A DNA stretch of 37,721 nucleotides, from positions 1 to 37,721 of the forward strand of contig JABMRW010000087.1 in NCBI GenBank assembly GCA_013202445.1, read 5' to 3'. Position 1 is the stretch's first letter. Every line of letters starts with the position of its first letter. This stretch comes from Deltaproteobacteria bacterium (GTDB lineage: Bacteria > Chloroflexota > Dehalococcoidia > Dehalococcoidales > BS750m-G39). The notes under the pieces were generated by a model. That model was not told the origin of the DNA. It worked only from the letters and a program-made list of their open reading frames with translations, and did no database searches. Made by a program: the position numbers and the translations under genes. Below, one piece after another: positions 7,249 to 15,095 of this stretch.

Positions 7249-8184
7249 TTATCTCCTATTACTAAGCATAGTCCTTATCAGCAGCTTTATCCCCTCCGCC
7301 GAATCATACAAAAGCTGCTTCTCCCCGGCGGTGAGGTCAAATTCAACTATCTGCTCTATGCCGCCCTTGCCCAGCTTTACCGGCACTCCGATGACGCTGT
7401 CGGTGATGCCGTACTCCCCGTCGAGGAGGGCGGCGCAGGGCAGTGTTTCTTTTTTATCGAGGACGATGGCCTCGGCCATGCGGGCGATGCCGGCCGAGGG
7501 GGCGTAGAAGGCGCTGCCGCTTTTGAGCAGGTCGACAATCTCTCTTCCCCCTTCCACAGCCCGCGCCGCCAGCCTGGCGATAGTTTCCTGGGGCAGCAGC
7601 TCGGTAAGCGGCTTGCCCCTGACCGTGGTCAGCCGGGGGATAACCACCATGTTCAGGCCGTGCGCCCCCAGCACCCAGGCGGAGATGTCGGCCACCGGGA
7701 CGTTAAGCTCGGCGGCGATAAAGGTGCTCAGGCGGGCGCTGTCTAAGACGCCGGACAGTCCCACCACTCGCTTGCGCGGGAACTTGCTGGCTTTAACCGC
7801 CAGGTAGGTCATGGCGTCGAGCGGGTTGGAGACCATGAGGATAATACACTCCGGCGAATATTTGACGGCATTATTGATAACGCCGGTGACGATTTCGGTG
7901 TTGGCTGCCAGCAGCTGGTCGCGGGTCATGCCCGGCTTGCGGAAGAGGCCGGCGGTAACTATCACCAACTCGGAGCCGGCGGTATCTTTATAGTCGTTGC
8001 TGCCGGTGATGGTGGTCTTGAAATTGATGACCGGCGCCGATTGTTGTATATCCAGCGCCTTGCCCTGGGGCAGCCCCTCGACGATGTCCACCAGGACGAC
8101 GTCGGCGTAGCCCCGTTCGGCGATTCTCTGTGCGGAGGTGGCGCCGACATTGCCGGCGCCGATAATGCTGATTTTGCCAGGCAT
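7249..8184 (-). CDS. mdh: Malate dehydrogenase
   Basis: NAD-dependent interconversion of malate and oxaloacetate. The 311-residue LDH-like protein has GAGNVG (residues 9-14), the NAD-selective Asp in LVDIVEG (D33), substrate arginines R82 and R88 in FRKPGMTRD and R151 in LDSARL, N120, and the catalytic pair D148/H175. The sequence after the catalytic His is AHGLNMVV where most family members have GGHGD; the Asp is replaced by Leu. The active-site residues remain. The start follows the icd stop by one base with GAGGGGG upstream, so translation is coupled. Its neighbours (icd, fumarase) make the role in the TCA sequence secure. Confidence 0.93.
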   Translation of the reverse strand: MPGKISIIGAGNVGATSAQRIAERGYADVVLVDIVEGLPQGKALDIQQSAPVINFKTTITGSNDYKDTAGSELVIVTAGLFRKPGMTRDQLLAANTEIVTGVINNAVKYSPECIILMVSNPLDAMTYLAVKASKFPRKRVVGLSGVLDSARLSTFIAAELNVPVADISAWVLGAHGLNMVVIPRLTTVRGKPLTELLPQETIARLAARAVEGGREIVDLLKSGSAFYAPSAGIARMAEAIVLDKKETLPCAALLDGEYGITDSVIGVPVKLGKGGIEQIVEFDLTAGEKQLLYDSAEGIKLLIRTMLSNRR

Positions 8185-8185
8185 T

Positions 8186-9262
8186 TTACCCCCTCATCTT
8201 TTCGATTATAGCGTCGGCCACCTGCGAGGTGCCGACTACGGCGGCGCCGTCGGGCTTCATATCGTAGGTGACACTCTTCCCCTCGGCGATAACGCCGGCG
8301 ATGGCCTTCTCCAGCCTGTCGGCGGCTTCCGCCTCGCCGATATGTCTTAGCATCATCACCCCGGAAAGCATCATCGACATCGGGTTGACCTTATTCTGCC
8401 CCTTATATTTAGGGGCGCTGCCGTGGGTGGCCTCAAAGACGGCTATCCGGTCGCCCAGGTTGGCGCCGGGAGCCAGTCCTAATCCCCCCACCAGCCCGGC
8501 ACAGAGGTCGGAGATGAGGTCGCCGTAGAGGTTGGGCAGCACCAGCACGCTGAACTGCTGCGGCTTGCGCACCAGCTGCATGCACAGGTTGTCGACGATT
8601 CTGTCCTCGAACTCAATATCGGGGTATTCTTTAGCCACCTCCCTGGCGGTAGCCAGGAACAGCCCGTCGGAGAACTTCATGATATTGGCCTTGTGGGCGG
8701 CGGTGACCTTTTTTCTGTTATTGGCTCTGGCGTATTCAAAGGCGAATTTAACGATGCGGCGGCTGGCGCTCTCGGAAATCACCTTCAGGCTGACGCCGGA
8801 GTCCTCCTTCACCTTGTCCCCCGTGGCCTCGGCCACCAGTTCTCTCAGTTTGGCCGTCTCCGCCTTACCCTTCTCAAACTCGATGCCGCTGTATAAGTCC
8901 TCGGTGTTCTCCCTGACCACGACGATATCGACATTCTTAAATATGGTCGGCGCCCCTGGGTAAATCTTGCAGGGGCGCAGGCAGGTGTAGAGGTCCAGTT
9001 CCTTGCGCAGGGCGACATTGACGCTCCTGAACCCGGAGCCGACCGGGGTGGTCACCGGCCCCTTTATGGCAACCCGGTTCTTCCTGATTGATTTCAGGGT
9101 GGCTTGGGGCAGCAGCTCGCCCAGCTGCTCGCGGGCGTCGGCGCCGGCATAGGCCAGCTCCCATTTAATGCTTACGCCGGTGGCGTCCAGCACCCGCCTG
9201 GTTGCTTCGCTGATTTCGGGCCCCACCCCGTCGCCGGGAATAAGCGTTATATTATGAGCCAT
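8186..9262 (-). CDS. icd: Isocitrate dehydrogenase, NAD-type
   Basis: Oxidative decarboxylation of isocitrate to 2-oxoglutarate. The 358-residue protein belongs to the isocitrate/isopropylmalate dehydrogenase family. It has LIPGDGVGPEI at the start, the substrate loop RSVNVALRKELDLYTCLRP (the SxNxxLR pattern of isocitrate-type enzymes), VVRENTEDLYSGIE, NLYGDLISDL for metal binding, and FEATHGSAPKY. The short length and sequence style match the NAD-dependent, IDH3-like group rather than the long NADP enzymes; homoisocitrate dehydrogenase is the alternative. It sits between the aconitase-like genes and mdh, which supports the isocitrate assignment. A repeat-filled gap of 206 bases separates it from the preceding gene. 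Confidence 0.9.
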   Translation of the reverse strand: MAHNITLIPGDGVGPEISEATRRVLDATGVSIKWELAYAGADAREQLGELLPQATLKSIRKNRVAIKGPVTTPVGSGFRSVNVALRKELDLYTCLRPCKIYPGAPTIFKNVDIVVVRENTEDLYSGIEFEKGKAETAKLRELVAEATGDKVKEDSGVSLKVISESASRRIVKFAFEYARANNRKKVTAAHKANIMKFSDGLFLATAREVAKEYPDIEFEDRIVDNLCMQLVRKPQQFSVLVLPNLYGDLISDLCAGLVGGLGLAPGANLGDRIAVFEATHGSAPKYKGQNKVNPMSMMLSGVMMLRHIGEAEAADRLEKAIAGVIAEGKSVTYDMKPDGAAVVGTSQVADAIIEKMRG

Positions 9263-9304
9263 ATTTATTTATTCTACCCCCTCCCCCTTGTTGAAGTCTT
9301 GTAT

Positions 9305-9468
9305 TACTTCCCGCACCGCCCGCCCTCATAGGCTGCGCTTCTGTAACTTGCTTCCCCACCCCCCAAAAAAGGAGAGTGAAGAGAGGTATAACTTCTATAG
9401 GGTGGGAGGGTGGGAAATAAAACGCAATCTAAAAATTTAGCTAATCCCTCCCCTTATCCCCCTCTATA
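9305..9468. repeat. Paired repeat element between aconitase-like and icd genes
   Basis: Left: a degenerate inverted copy (CTTCCCGCACCGCCCGCCC, 9307-9325). Right: forward copy 5 with hairpin AGAGGT-ATA-ACTTCT (9382-9396), GGGTGGGAGGGTGGG (9400-9414) and tail AAAACGCAATCTAAAAAT. It lies inside a gene run on the minus strand, so it would be transcribed. Confidence 0.75.
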
Positions 9469-9963
9469 TTATAATATAAAATCGCCGTACTTCTGTATAT
9501 AGGGCACCAGCCCGCCTTTATTCAGTATATCCAGCATAACCTTGGGCAGCTTGCCAAAGGTGAGCTTCTGCCCGCTGGTTTTATCATAGACGGTGCCCTT
9601 TGCCAGGTCCACCTCCAGCTCGTCCCCGTCGGCGATGCCGTCGGTGTCGCAGATGAGCACCGGCAGCCCCAGGTTGATGGCGTTTCTAAAGAAGATTCGG
9701 GCCACCGATTTGGCCAGTATGGCGCTGACCCCGGCCATCTTGATAACCAGCGGAGCGTGCTCCCGGCTGGAGCCGAGGCCGAAATTACTGCCGCCGACGA
9801 TAAAGTCCCCCTTATTCACCTTACCGGAAAAATCGGGGTCGGCGTCCTCCATGACGTGCTTGGCCAGCTCCGGCAGGTTGCTCCTTAAGTAGGCGTAGCG
9901 CCCCGGTATTATGTGGTCGGTGGAGATGCCGTCGCCGAATTTAAAGGCTTTTCCCTTTAGCAT
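9469..9963 (-). CDS. Aconitase/IPMI-type dehydratase, small subunit
   Basis: A 164-residue swivel subunit of the two-subunit aconitase family (LeuD/HacB-like). Signatures: GDGISTDHIIPGRY near the N-terminus, GGSNFGLGSSREHAP (active-site Ser loop) and ARIFFRNAINLGLP. The specificity loop reads YLRS (residues 25-28). An Arg in this loop is the feature described for homoaconitase-type enzymes, which bind a carboxylate where isopropylmalate enzymes bind an isopropyl group, so isopropylmalate is a less likely substrate. With icd directly downstream, the best reading is that this pair serves as the cell's aconitase. The start abuts the large-subunit stop (TAAATG). Confidence 0.88.
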   Translation of the reverse strand: MLKGKAFKFGDGISTDHIIPGRYAYLRSNLPELAKHVMEDADPDFSGKVNKGDFIVGGSNFGLGSSREHAPLVIKMAGVSAILAKSVARIFFRNAINLGLPVLICDTDGIADGDELEVDLAKGTVYDKTSGQKLTFGKLPKVMLDILNKGGLVPYIQKYGDFIL

Positions 9964-11217
9964 TTATTTCACATCCCTGGGGTCGGTGATTTCTCCGGTG
10001 ATAACGGTGGCTGCCGCCGTGGCCGGACTGCCCAGGTAGATAAAGGCCTCGGGGCTGCCCATCCGCCCCTTAAAGTTGCGGTTGGCGGTGGAAAGGCAGG
10101 CTTCCCCGCTGGCCAGCACCCCCTGGTGCAGACCGAGGCAGGCGGCGCAGCCGGGGGGCATGATGACGGCTCCGGCCTCAACTAAGGTGCGGATATAGCC
10201 GGCGCTGATGGCGTCCAGCAGGATTTGGGGCGAAGCCGGGGCGATGATGAAACGGGTCCGGGGGTGGTGTTTCTTCCCTTTTAAGATAGCGGCGGCGGTG
10301 GCGATGTCCTCCAGCCGCCCGTTGGTGCAGGTGCCGATGAACACCTGGTCTATTTTAGTCCCTTTTAGCTCCCGGGCCGGGGCGATATTGGCCACCTGGT
10401 GGGGTTTGGCCACCGTCGGCTCCAGCGCCGTCAAATTGATATTAATCTGGCTTTCGTAGCAGGCGTCTTTGTCAGCAGAAAACGGCTGGTAGTCTTCGCC
10501 CCGCTTCTGGTGGTTCAGATAGTTCCGGGTGACCCTGTCGGCCGGGAAAAGGCCCACTTTAGCCCCCGCCTCCACCGCCATATTGGCGATGGTCAGCCTG
10601 TCGGACATGGTTAAACGATCCAGCCCCTCCCCGCCGAACTCCAGGGCCTTGTAGGTAGCCCCGTCGGCGCCGATGCTGCCGATAAGATTCAGCACCAGGT
10701 CTTTAGCCATCACCCCCCGCCTGAACTCCCCTGTAACTGATATTTTAATGCTCTCCGGTACCCGGAACCATGTCTTGCCCAGGGCAAAGACGACGGCCAC
10801 GTCTGAGGAGCCCATGCCGGTGGCGAAGGCCCCCAGGGCGCCGGCGGTGACGGTATGGGAATCGGCCCCGACGACGACATCGCCCGGTTTGGTCATGGAT
10901 TCGGCCACCAGCTGGTGGCAGATACCGCCGCCGACATCGGAAATCAGGCAGCCCGTTTCCCGGGCGAACTGGCGCATAAACTGGTGGTCGCTGGCCAGCT
11001 CGCGGTTGGGGCTGGGGGCGGCGTGGTCGAAAAAGAGGGCTGTTTTTTCAGGGTTGGCTAATCGCTCAAAATTACCGGCCTGGAACTGCCTTATCGTCAG
11101 CGGGCCGGTGGTATCCTGGGCAAAGACCAGGTCTACCTGGGCGATAACAATATCTCCGGCGCGGGCGTCACAGCCCGATTTTAGAGAGAGAATCTTCTCA
11201 GCTAATGTCTTACCCAC
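9964..11217 (-). CDS. Aconitase/IPMI-type dehydratase, large subunit
   Basis: The 417-residue catalytic subunit carrying the 4Fe-4S cluster. Cluster ligands are visible in FIGTCTNGR and PPGCAACLG, and the typical motifs DHAAPSPN, GADSHTVTAGALGAFATGMG and VVFALGKTW are intact. Most databases would label it 3-isopropylmalate dehydratase large subunit (LeuC-like), but the operon with icd, mdh and fumarase and the YLRS loop of its partner point to aconitate hydration between citrate and isocitrate. GTG start at 11217; no nearby ATG. It follows the carboxyltransferase gene by 21 bases and is surely co-transcribed with it. Confidence 0.9.
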   Translation of the reverse strand: MGKTLAEKILSLKSGCDARAGDIVIAQVDLVFAQDTTGPLTIRQFQAGNFERLANPEKTALFFDHAAPSPNRELASDHQFMRQFARETGCLISDVGGGICHQLVAESMTKPGDVVVGADSHTVTAGALGAFATGMGSSDVAVVFALGKTWFRVPESIKISVTGEFRRGVMAKDLVLNLIGSIGADGATYKALEFGGEGLDRLTMSDRLTIANMAVEAGAKVGLFPADRVTRNYLNHQKRGEDYQPFSADKDACYESQININLTALEPTVAKPHQVANIAPARELKGTKIDQVFIGTCTNGRLEDIATAAAILKGKKHHPRTRFIIAPASPQILLDAISAGYIRTLVEAGAVIMPPGCAACLGLHQGVLASGEACLSTANRNFKGRMGSPEAFIYLGSPATAAATVITGEITDPRDVK

Positions 11218-11238
11218 TTAAGCCCTTGCTAGTAGCTC

Positions 11239-13149
11239 TTATACGATTACCGCCAGGACGTCGTCCCGGGCCACTTTATCGCCACTGGCGAAGTTTATCT
11301 CTTTAACCTTGCCCGCTACCGGGGTGGTTATGGAGTTGGCCATCTTCATCGCTTCCAAGATAAGGATAACGTCGTCGGCTTTAACCTCGTCGCCAGCTTT
11401 AACCTCGTAGCTGATGATGATGCCGGGCATGGGGGCGATAATCTGGGTCTCTCCGGCTTTTTTGGCCGGCGGCGCTTTCTTCTCCACCTCTTCGTAGCCT
11501 TCGGCTTCAGCCGCCGGCTTGGCCGGGGCTGGTGGCGCCGGGGCTTTGGGCGCCGCCGGGGCTTGGGGCGCGGTTGTTACTTCACCTTCCACTGGCTCCA
11601 CGTTAACGGTTAAAACATTTTCGCCCAGATAAACCCTGTATGCCTTAACGCCGGAGCTCCGGGTCTCCGCCTCTCGCTCGGCCAGCTTGCCCGCTTTCAG
11701 CTTGGCAATAAGCTGTTCTTCGTGCTTGACATCGTTCAGCGTCTTAGCCCTGGTCTCCTCGGGCGGCGCCTCCAGCCCGTACTTCCATCTCAAAAAGCGC
11801 ATTCCGGTGGTGGGGTAGAGGGCGTAGATAAGCACATCCCCCATATCTTTGGCGATGTCTTTAGTCGCCTCTTTAGCCTTCTCCATCTCCGGCTCCAGCA
11901 TATCGGCGGCCCGGCAGGTGATGGGTTTTTCTCCCCGCGGGTAGCCCTTGAGGGCTTTCTTCTGCACCTCGGGGTCGATTGGGGCCGGCGGCTTGCCGTA
12001 GAGGCCGTAGCAGTAGTCCTTTATCTGGTCGGAGATCATCTTGTAGCGGCCGAAGAGGACGTTCTGCACCGCCTGGATGCCGACAATCTGGCTGGTGGGG
12101 GTTACCAGCGGCGGGTAGCCCAGCTCTTTGCGCACCCGGGGCAGCTCGGCGTAGACCTCTTCTATTTTATCCAGGGCGCCGGCCTCCCGCAGCTGGGCGA
12201 CCAGGTTGGTGGTCATCCCGCCCGGAATCTGGTGTATCAGCACGGCGGTATCGATGACGGACATGCGGGTGGTATCCAGGAACTCCCGGTACTTGGGGGC
12301 TATGGACTCCATATACTGCCCCAGGGTAAACAGGTGGGGCAGGTTGAGTCCGGTGTCCCGCGGCGTCCCCTGCAGGGCAACAACTATCGGCTCCACCGGG
12401 GGCAGCGAGGTGCGCAGGGCGAAGGGCGCCAGCGCCGTGTCGACAATATCCACCCCGGCCTCGATAGCCTTGAGACAGCTCATCATCGCCATGCCGCTGG
12501 TGTGGTGGGTGTGCAGCTGCACGGGTATCTTTATCGCCTTCTTCAGGGCTGAAATCAGGGTATAGGCGTCGTCGGGGGATATCAGCCCGGCCATGTCCTT
12601 GATGCACAGGCTGTCGGCCCCCATCTCCTCCAGTATACGCGCTTTATTAACGAAATAATCTATGTTATATACCGGCCCCCCCAGCTTGCGCTCGGTGAGG
12701 GAGTAGCTTAAGGAAAGCTGGGCGTGCTTGCCGCACTCTTTGACCGCCTTGAGGCTGGTGACGAAGTTGCGCTCATCGTTGACGGCGTCGAAGATGCGGA
12801 AGATGTCTATTCCCACCTCGGCGGCATGGTGCACGAAGGCGGTAACCACGTCGTCGGCGTAGTTGCGGTAGCCCACCAGGTTCTGTCCCCGTAATAGCAT
12901 CTGGAGGGGGGTATCGGGCATCAGCTTTTTCAGGATGCGGGGCCGGTCCCAGGGGTCTTCGTTCAAGAAGCGGGTGGGCACGTCAAAGGTAGCCCCGCCC
13001 CACACCTCCATGGAATAAAACCCCGCCTTGTTCATCTCGGCGGCGATGGGTTCCATGTCTTCGGTGCGCATTCTCGTCGCCAGCGATGACTGGTGTCCGT
13101 CACGGAAGGTAACATCGGTTATCTTTAATCGATTGGTTGCCTTCTCCAT
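11239..13149 (-). CDS. Carboxyltransferase-biotinyl fusion (OadA/PycB/transcarboxylase 5S type)
   Basis: A 636-residue protein that moves a carboxyl group between biotin and pyruvate/oxaloacetate. Residues about 8-280 form the HMGL-like TIM barrel with TFRDGHQS (14-21, metal Asp17) and the metal-binding QLHTHHTSG. The conserved PYC_OADA region follows to about 470. Then comes an Ala/Pro-rich linker (about 520-565) and a C-terminal biotinyl domain with EAMKM, biotin on Lys602. ATG is preceded by AAGGGGAAG. The upstream partner is MmdA, with no biotin carboxylase and no Na+-pump beta subunit nearby. It may be pyruvate carboxylase subunit B, oxaloacetate decarboxylase alpha, or, from context, the 5S+1.3S part of a methylmalonyl-CoA:pyruvate transcarboxylase. 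Confidence 0.9.
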   Translation of the reverse strand: MEKATNRLKITDVTFRDGHQSSLATRMRTEDMEPIAAEMNKAGFYSMEVWGGATFDVPTRFLNEDPWDRPRILKKLMPDTPLQMLLRGQNLVGYRNYADDVVTAFVHHAAEVGIDIFRIFDAVNDERNFVTSLKAVKECGKHAQLSLSYSLTERKLGGPVYNIDYFVNKARILEEMGADSLCIKDMAGLISPDDAYTLISALKKAIKIPVQLHTHHTSGMAMMSCLKAIEAGVDIVDTALAPFALRTSLPPVEPIVVALQGTPRDTGLNLPHLFTLGQYMESIAPKYREFLDTTRMSVIDTAVLIHQIPGGMTTNLVAQLREAGALDKIEEVYAELPRVRKELGYPPLVTPTSQIVGIQAVQNVLFGRYKMISDQIKDYCYGLYGKPPAPIDPEVQKKALKGYPRGEKPITCRAADMLEPEMEKAKEATKDIAKDMGDVLIYALYPTTGMRFLRWKYGLEAPPEETRAKTLNDVKHEEQLIAKLKAGKLAEREAETRSSGVKAYRVYLGENVLTVNVEPVEGEVTTAPQAPAAPKAPAPPAPAKPAAEAEGYEEVEKKAPPAKKAGETQIIAPMPGIIISYEVKAGDEVKADDVILILEAMKMANSITTPVAGKVKEINFASGDKVARDDVLAVIV

Positions 13150-13169
13150 TGGATTTCTTCCCCTTTTTA

Positions 13170-13262
13170 TTATTTTTTAACGGGAGCAGGTGGCTTTTCC
13201 GCCTTGATATAGGTGATGACGGCGCTGATGATGGCGGCAGTTAGCTTCTTTTTGTCTTTCAT
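13170..13262 (-). CDS. Carboxylase-associated helix peptide (30 aa), MmdE-like
   Basis: A 30-codon ATG frame between mmdA and the carboxyltransferase gene, with AGGA six bases upstream. The sequence has a basic start (MKDKKK), one amphipathic helix (LTAAIISAVITYIKAE) and a Pro/Lys tail. It resembles the short helical peptides that accompany methylmalonyl-CoA decarboxylase and acyl-CoA carboxylase genes (the epsilon subunit and the C-terminal helix of the delta subunit in Veillonella-type enzymes), which help hold the complex together. The similarity is judged by eye and the protein is very short. Its position, ribosome binding site and helix pattern support a real gene. Confidence 0.6.
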   Translation of the reverse strand: MKDKKKLTAAIISAVITYIKAEKPPAPVKK

Positions 13263-13278
13263 CTTATTCCTGCCGCTC

Positions 13279-14823
13279 TTACAGTGGAATATTGCCGTGT
13301 TTTTTCTGGAGGCGTGGGCCTGGCGGCCCCTCCAGCGTCTCCAGCGCCCTGATGAGCCTGGCGCGGGTCTGCCTGGGGTCGATGACATTATCTATATAGC
13401 CCCGCCCTGCCGCCAGGTAGGGGTGAGCGAACTTCTCCTTGTAGTCGCTTACCAGTTGTTTTCTGGTTTCGTCCGGTTTGTCGGAGTTGGCTATAGCCTG
13501 CTTAAAGAGGATATTTACCGCCCCCTCCGGCCCCATGACGGCAATCTCGGCGCTGGGCCAGGCGTAGTTGATGTCCCCCCGCAGGTGCTTGGAGCTCATC
13601 ACGATGTAAGCCCCCCCGTAGGCCTTGCGGGTGATAACGGTGATTTTGGGCACGGTGGCCTCGGCGTAGGCGTAGATGAACTTGGCGCCGTGCCGGATGA
13701 TGCCCCCCTTCTCCTCCTTGGGCCCGGGCATAAAGCCGGGGACGTCGACGAAGCTGACCAGGGGGATGTTAAAGGCGTCGCAGAAGCGGACGAAGCGGGC
13801 CCCCTTGACCGAGGCGTTGATATCGATAATCCCGGCCATATGGGCCGGCTGCTGGGCGACTATACCCACCGCCTTGCCGTCCAGTCGGGCAAAACCGACG
13901 ATTAAATTAGAAGCGAAGTCCTGGTGAACCTCCATAAAGTCGCCGTTGTCGACCACGCTGGTAATTATACGCTTCATGTCGTAGACCTTGCCCGAATCAT
14001 CCGGTATGATTTCGAGCAGGTTTTCATCAGTCCGGTTGGGGTCGTCGCTCGGTTTTATTCGGGGCGGGTCGTCGCGGAAGCTCTGGGGGAGGTAGCCTAA
14101 CAGGCGGCGCACCTTCTCCAGACACTCCTGTTCACTGTCGGTGACGAAGTGGGCTACCCCGCTCTTCTCGGAGTGGACTTTAGCCCCGCCCAGCTCCTCG
14201 TGGCTGATGTCTATACTTATCACCGCCTTGACCACGTCGGGGCCGGTGATGTACATCTGGCTTATCCCCTCCACCATAAAGACGAAATCGGTTATGGCCG
14301 GCGAGTAAACAGCGCCCCCCGCCGATGGCCCCATCACCACCGATATCTGCGGGATGACGCCGGAACACAGCGTGTTGCGCAAAAGGATGTCGCCGACGCC
14401 GCCCAGGCTGCCCACCCCTTCCTGGATGCGGGCGCCCCCGGAGTCCCAGATGGCGATGACCGGCGCTCCCTTTTTAACGGCTAAATCGATAACCTTGCAG
14501 GCTTTTTTGGCCGATACCTCGGAGATGGTCCCGCCGAGGACGGTGAAGTCCTGGGAATAAATAAAGACCAGGCGGCCGTCTATTTTCCCTGAGCCGGCGA
14601 CCACGGAATCGCCCAGGTATTTTTGGTCGGCTAACCCGAACTCGGTGGCCTGGTGGGTGACGAAGGGGTCAAGCTCCTCAAAGCTGCCTTTATCCAGCAG
14701 CAGGTCAATTCTCTCCCTAGCGGTCAGCTTGCCTTTGGCGTGCTGCTGCTCGATGCGCTTGGCTCCGCCCCCCGCCCGGGCTTGCTTTTCCATCTTTGTT
14801 AGTTTGGCCAGTTTATCTTTCAT
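13279..14823 (-). CDS. mmdA: Acyl-CoA carboxyltransferase (MmdA / PccB / transcarboxylase 12S)
   Basis: A 514-residue two-domain crotonase-fold carboxyltransferase acting on methylmalonyl-CoA or propionyl-CoA. It has the N-terminal oxyanion motif GGARIQEGVGSLGG and the C-terminal KAYGGAYIVMSSKHLRGD, plus DVPGFMPG and AWPSAEIAVMGPEGAVNI, all typical of MmdA/PccB. ATG 14823 gives the family's normal N-terminus (MKDKLAKLTKMEKQ); the frame is open further upstream to 14877, but that part crosses the promoter. The ribosome binding site is weak. As first gene of the TCA run it would feed methylmalonyl-CoA (from succinyl-CoA or propionate) into carboxyl transfer with the downstream biotin protein. 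Confidence 0.92.
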   Translation of the reverse strand: MKDKLAKLTKMEKQARAGGGAKRIEQQHAKGKLTARERIDLLLDKGSFEELDPFVTHQATEFGLADQKYLGDSVVAGSGKIDGRLVFIYSQDFTVLGGTISEVSAKKACKVIDLAVKKGAPVIAIWDSGGARIQEGVGSLGGVGDILLRNTLCSGVIPQISVVMGPSAGGAVYSPAITDFVFMVEGISQMYITGPDVVKAVISIDISHEELGGAKVHSEKSGVAHFVTDSEQECLEKVRRLLGYLPQSFRDDPPRIKPSDDPNRTDENLLEIIPDDSGKVYDMKRIITSVVDNGDFMEVHQDFASNLIVGFARLDGKAVGIVAQQPAHMAGIIDINASVKGARFVRFCDAFNIPLVSFVDVPGFMPGPKEEKGGIIRHGAKFIYAYAEATVPKITVITRKAYGGAYIVMSSKHLRGDINYAWPSAEIAVMGPEGAVNILFKQAIANSDKPDETRKQLVSDYKEKFAHPYLAAGRGYIDNVIDPRQTRARLIRALETLEGPPGPRLQKKHGNIPL

Positions 14824-14867
14824 GGTCACACCATTATTTAGAGTAATTATGCGTACAGATGCCAATG

Positions 14868-14897
14868 ATAATATCACAGTGAGAGTGTTTTAGGCAA
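14868..14897 (-). promoter_or_regulatory. Promoter of the carboxyltransferase/TCA operon
   Basis: On the minus strand TTGCCT (14897-14892), 18 bases, then TATTAT (14873-14868) with TG one base before it (extended -10). Transcription would begin near 14861, about 38 bases before the mmdA ATG. Confidence 0.5.
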
Positions 14898-14920
14898 GTT
14901 CTGAAGCTAATTATAGGGTA

Positions 14921-15008
14921 CCCTCACCCCCTTAATCCCCCTCTCCCTTGAGGGAGAGGGGGAAATAAAATTAAAAAGAGGGGCTAGCGCCCCTCTTGGA
15001 CTCCCTAT
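14921..15008. repeat. Double-hairpin repeat, copy 2
   Basis: Perfect 12-bp stem CCCCCTCTCCCT (14937-14948) with AGGGAGAGGGGG (14951-14962), an AT-rich spacer, then a second perfect stem AAGAGGGGC-TAGC-GCCCCTCTT (14976-14997). A third small hairpin (GGAGG-TTTG-CCTC, near 15017-15030) and CTCTTAAACACCC follow. Nearly the same as the copy at 16436. Confidence 0.7.
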
Positions 15009-15095
15009 TATAATTTGGAGGTTTGCCTCTCTTAAACACCCAGTCTTGTTATTGGATTTCTCGCCGGGGTAATATTGTGTCTGTCTCAGCAGGTA

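Noticed and set aside
11722..12552. Long plus-strand frame of 276 codons
   Set aside because: It lies opposite the carboxyltransferase gene, whose domains are unmistakable; the frame is a by-product of GC-rich codon use.
13213..13905. Plus-strand frame of 230 codons overlapping mmdA
   Set aside because: Antisense to conserved MmdA coding sequence; no ribosome binding site or recognisable domain.
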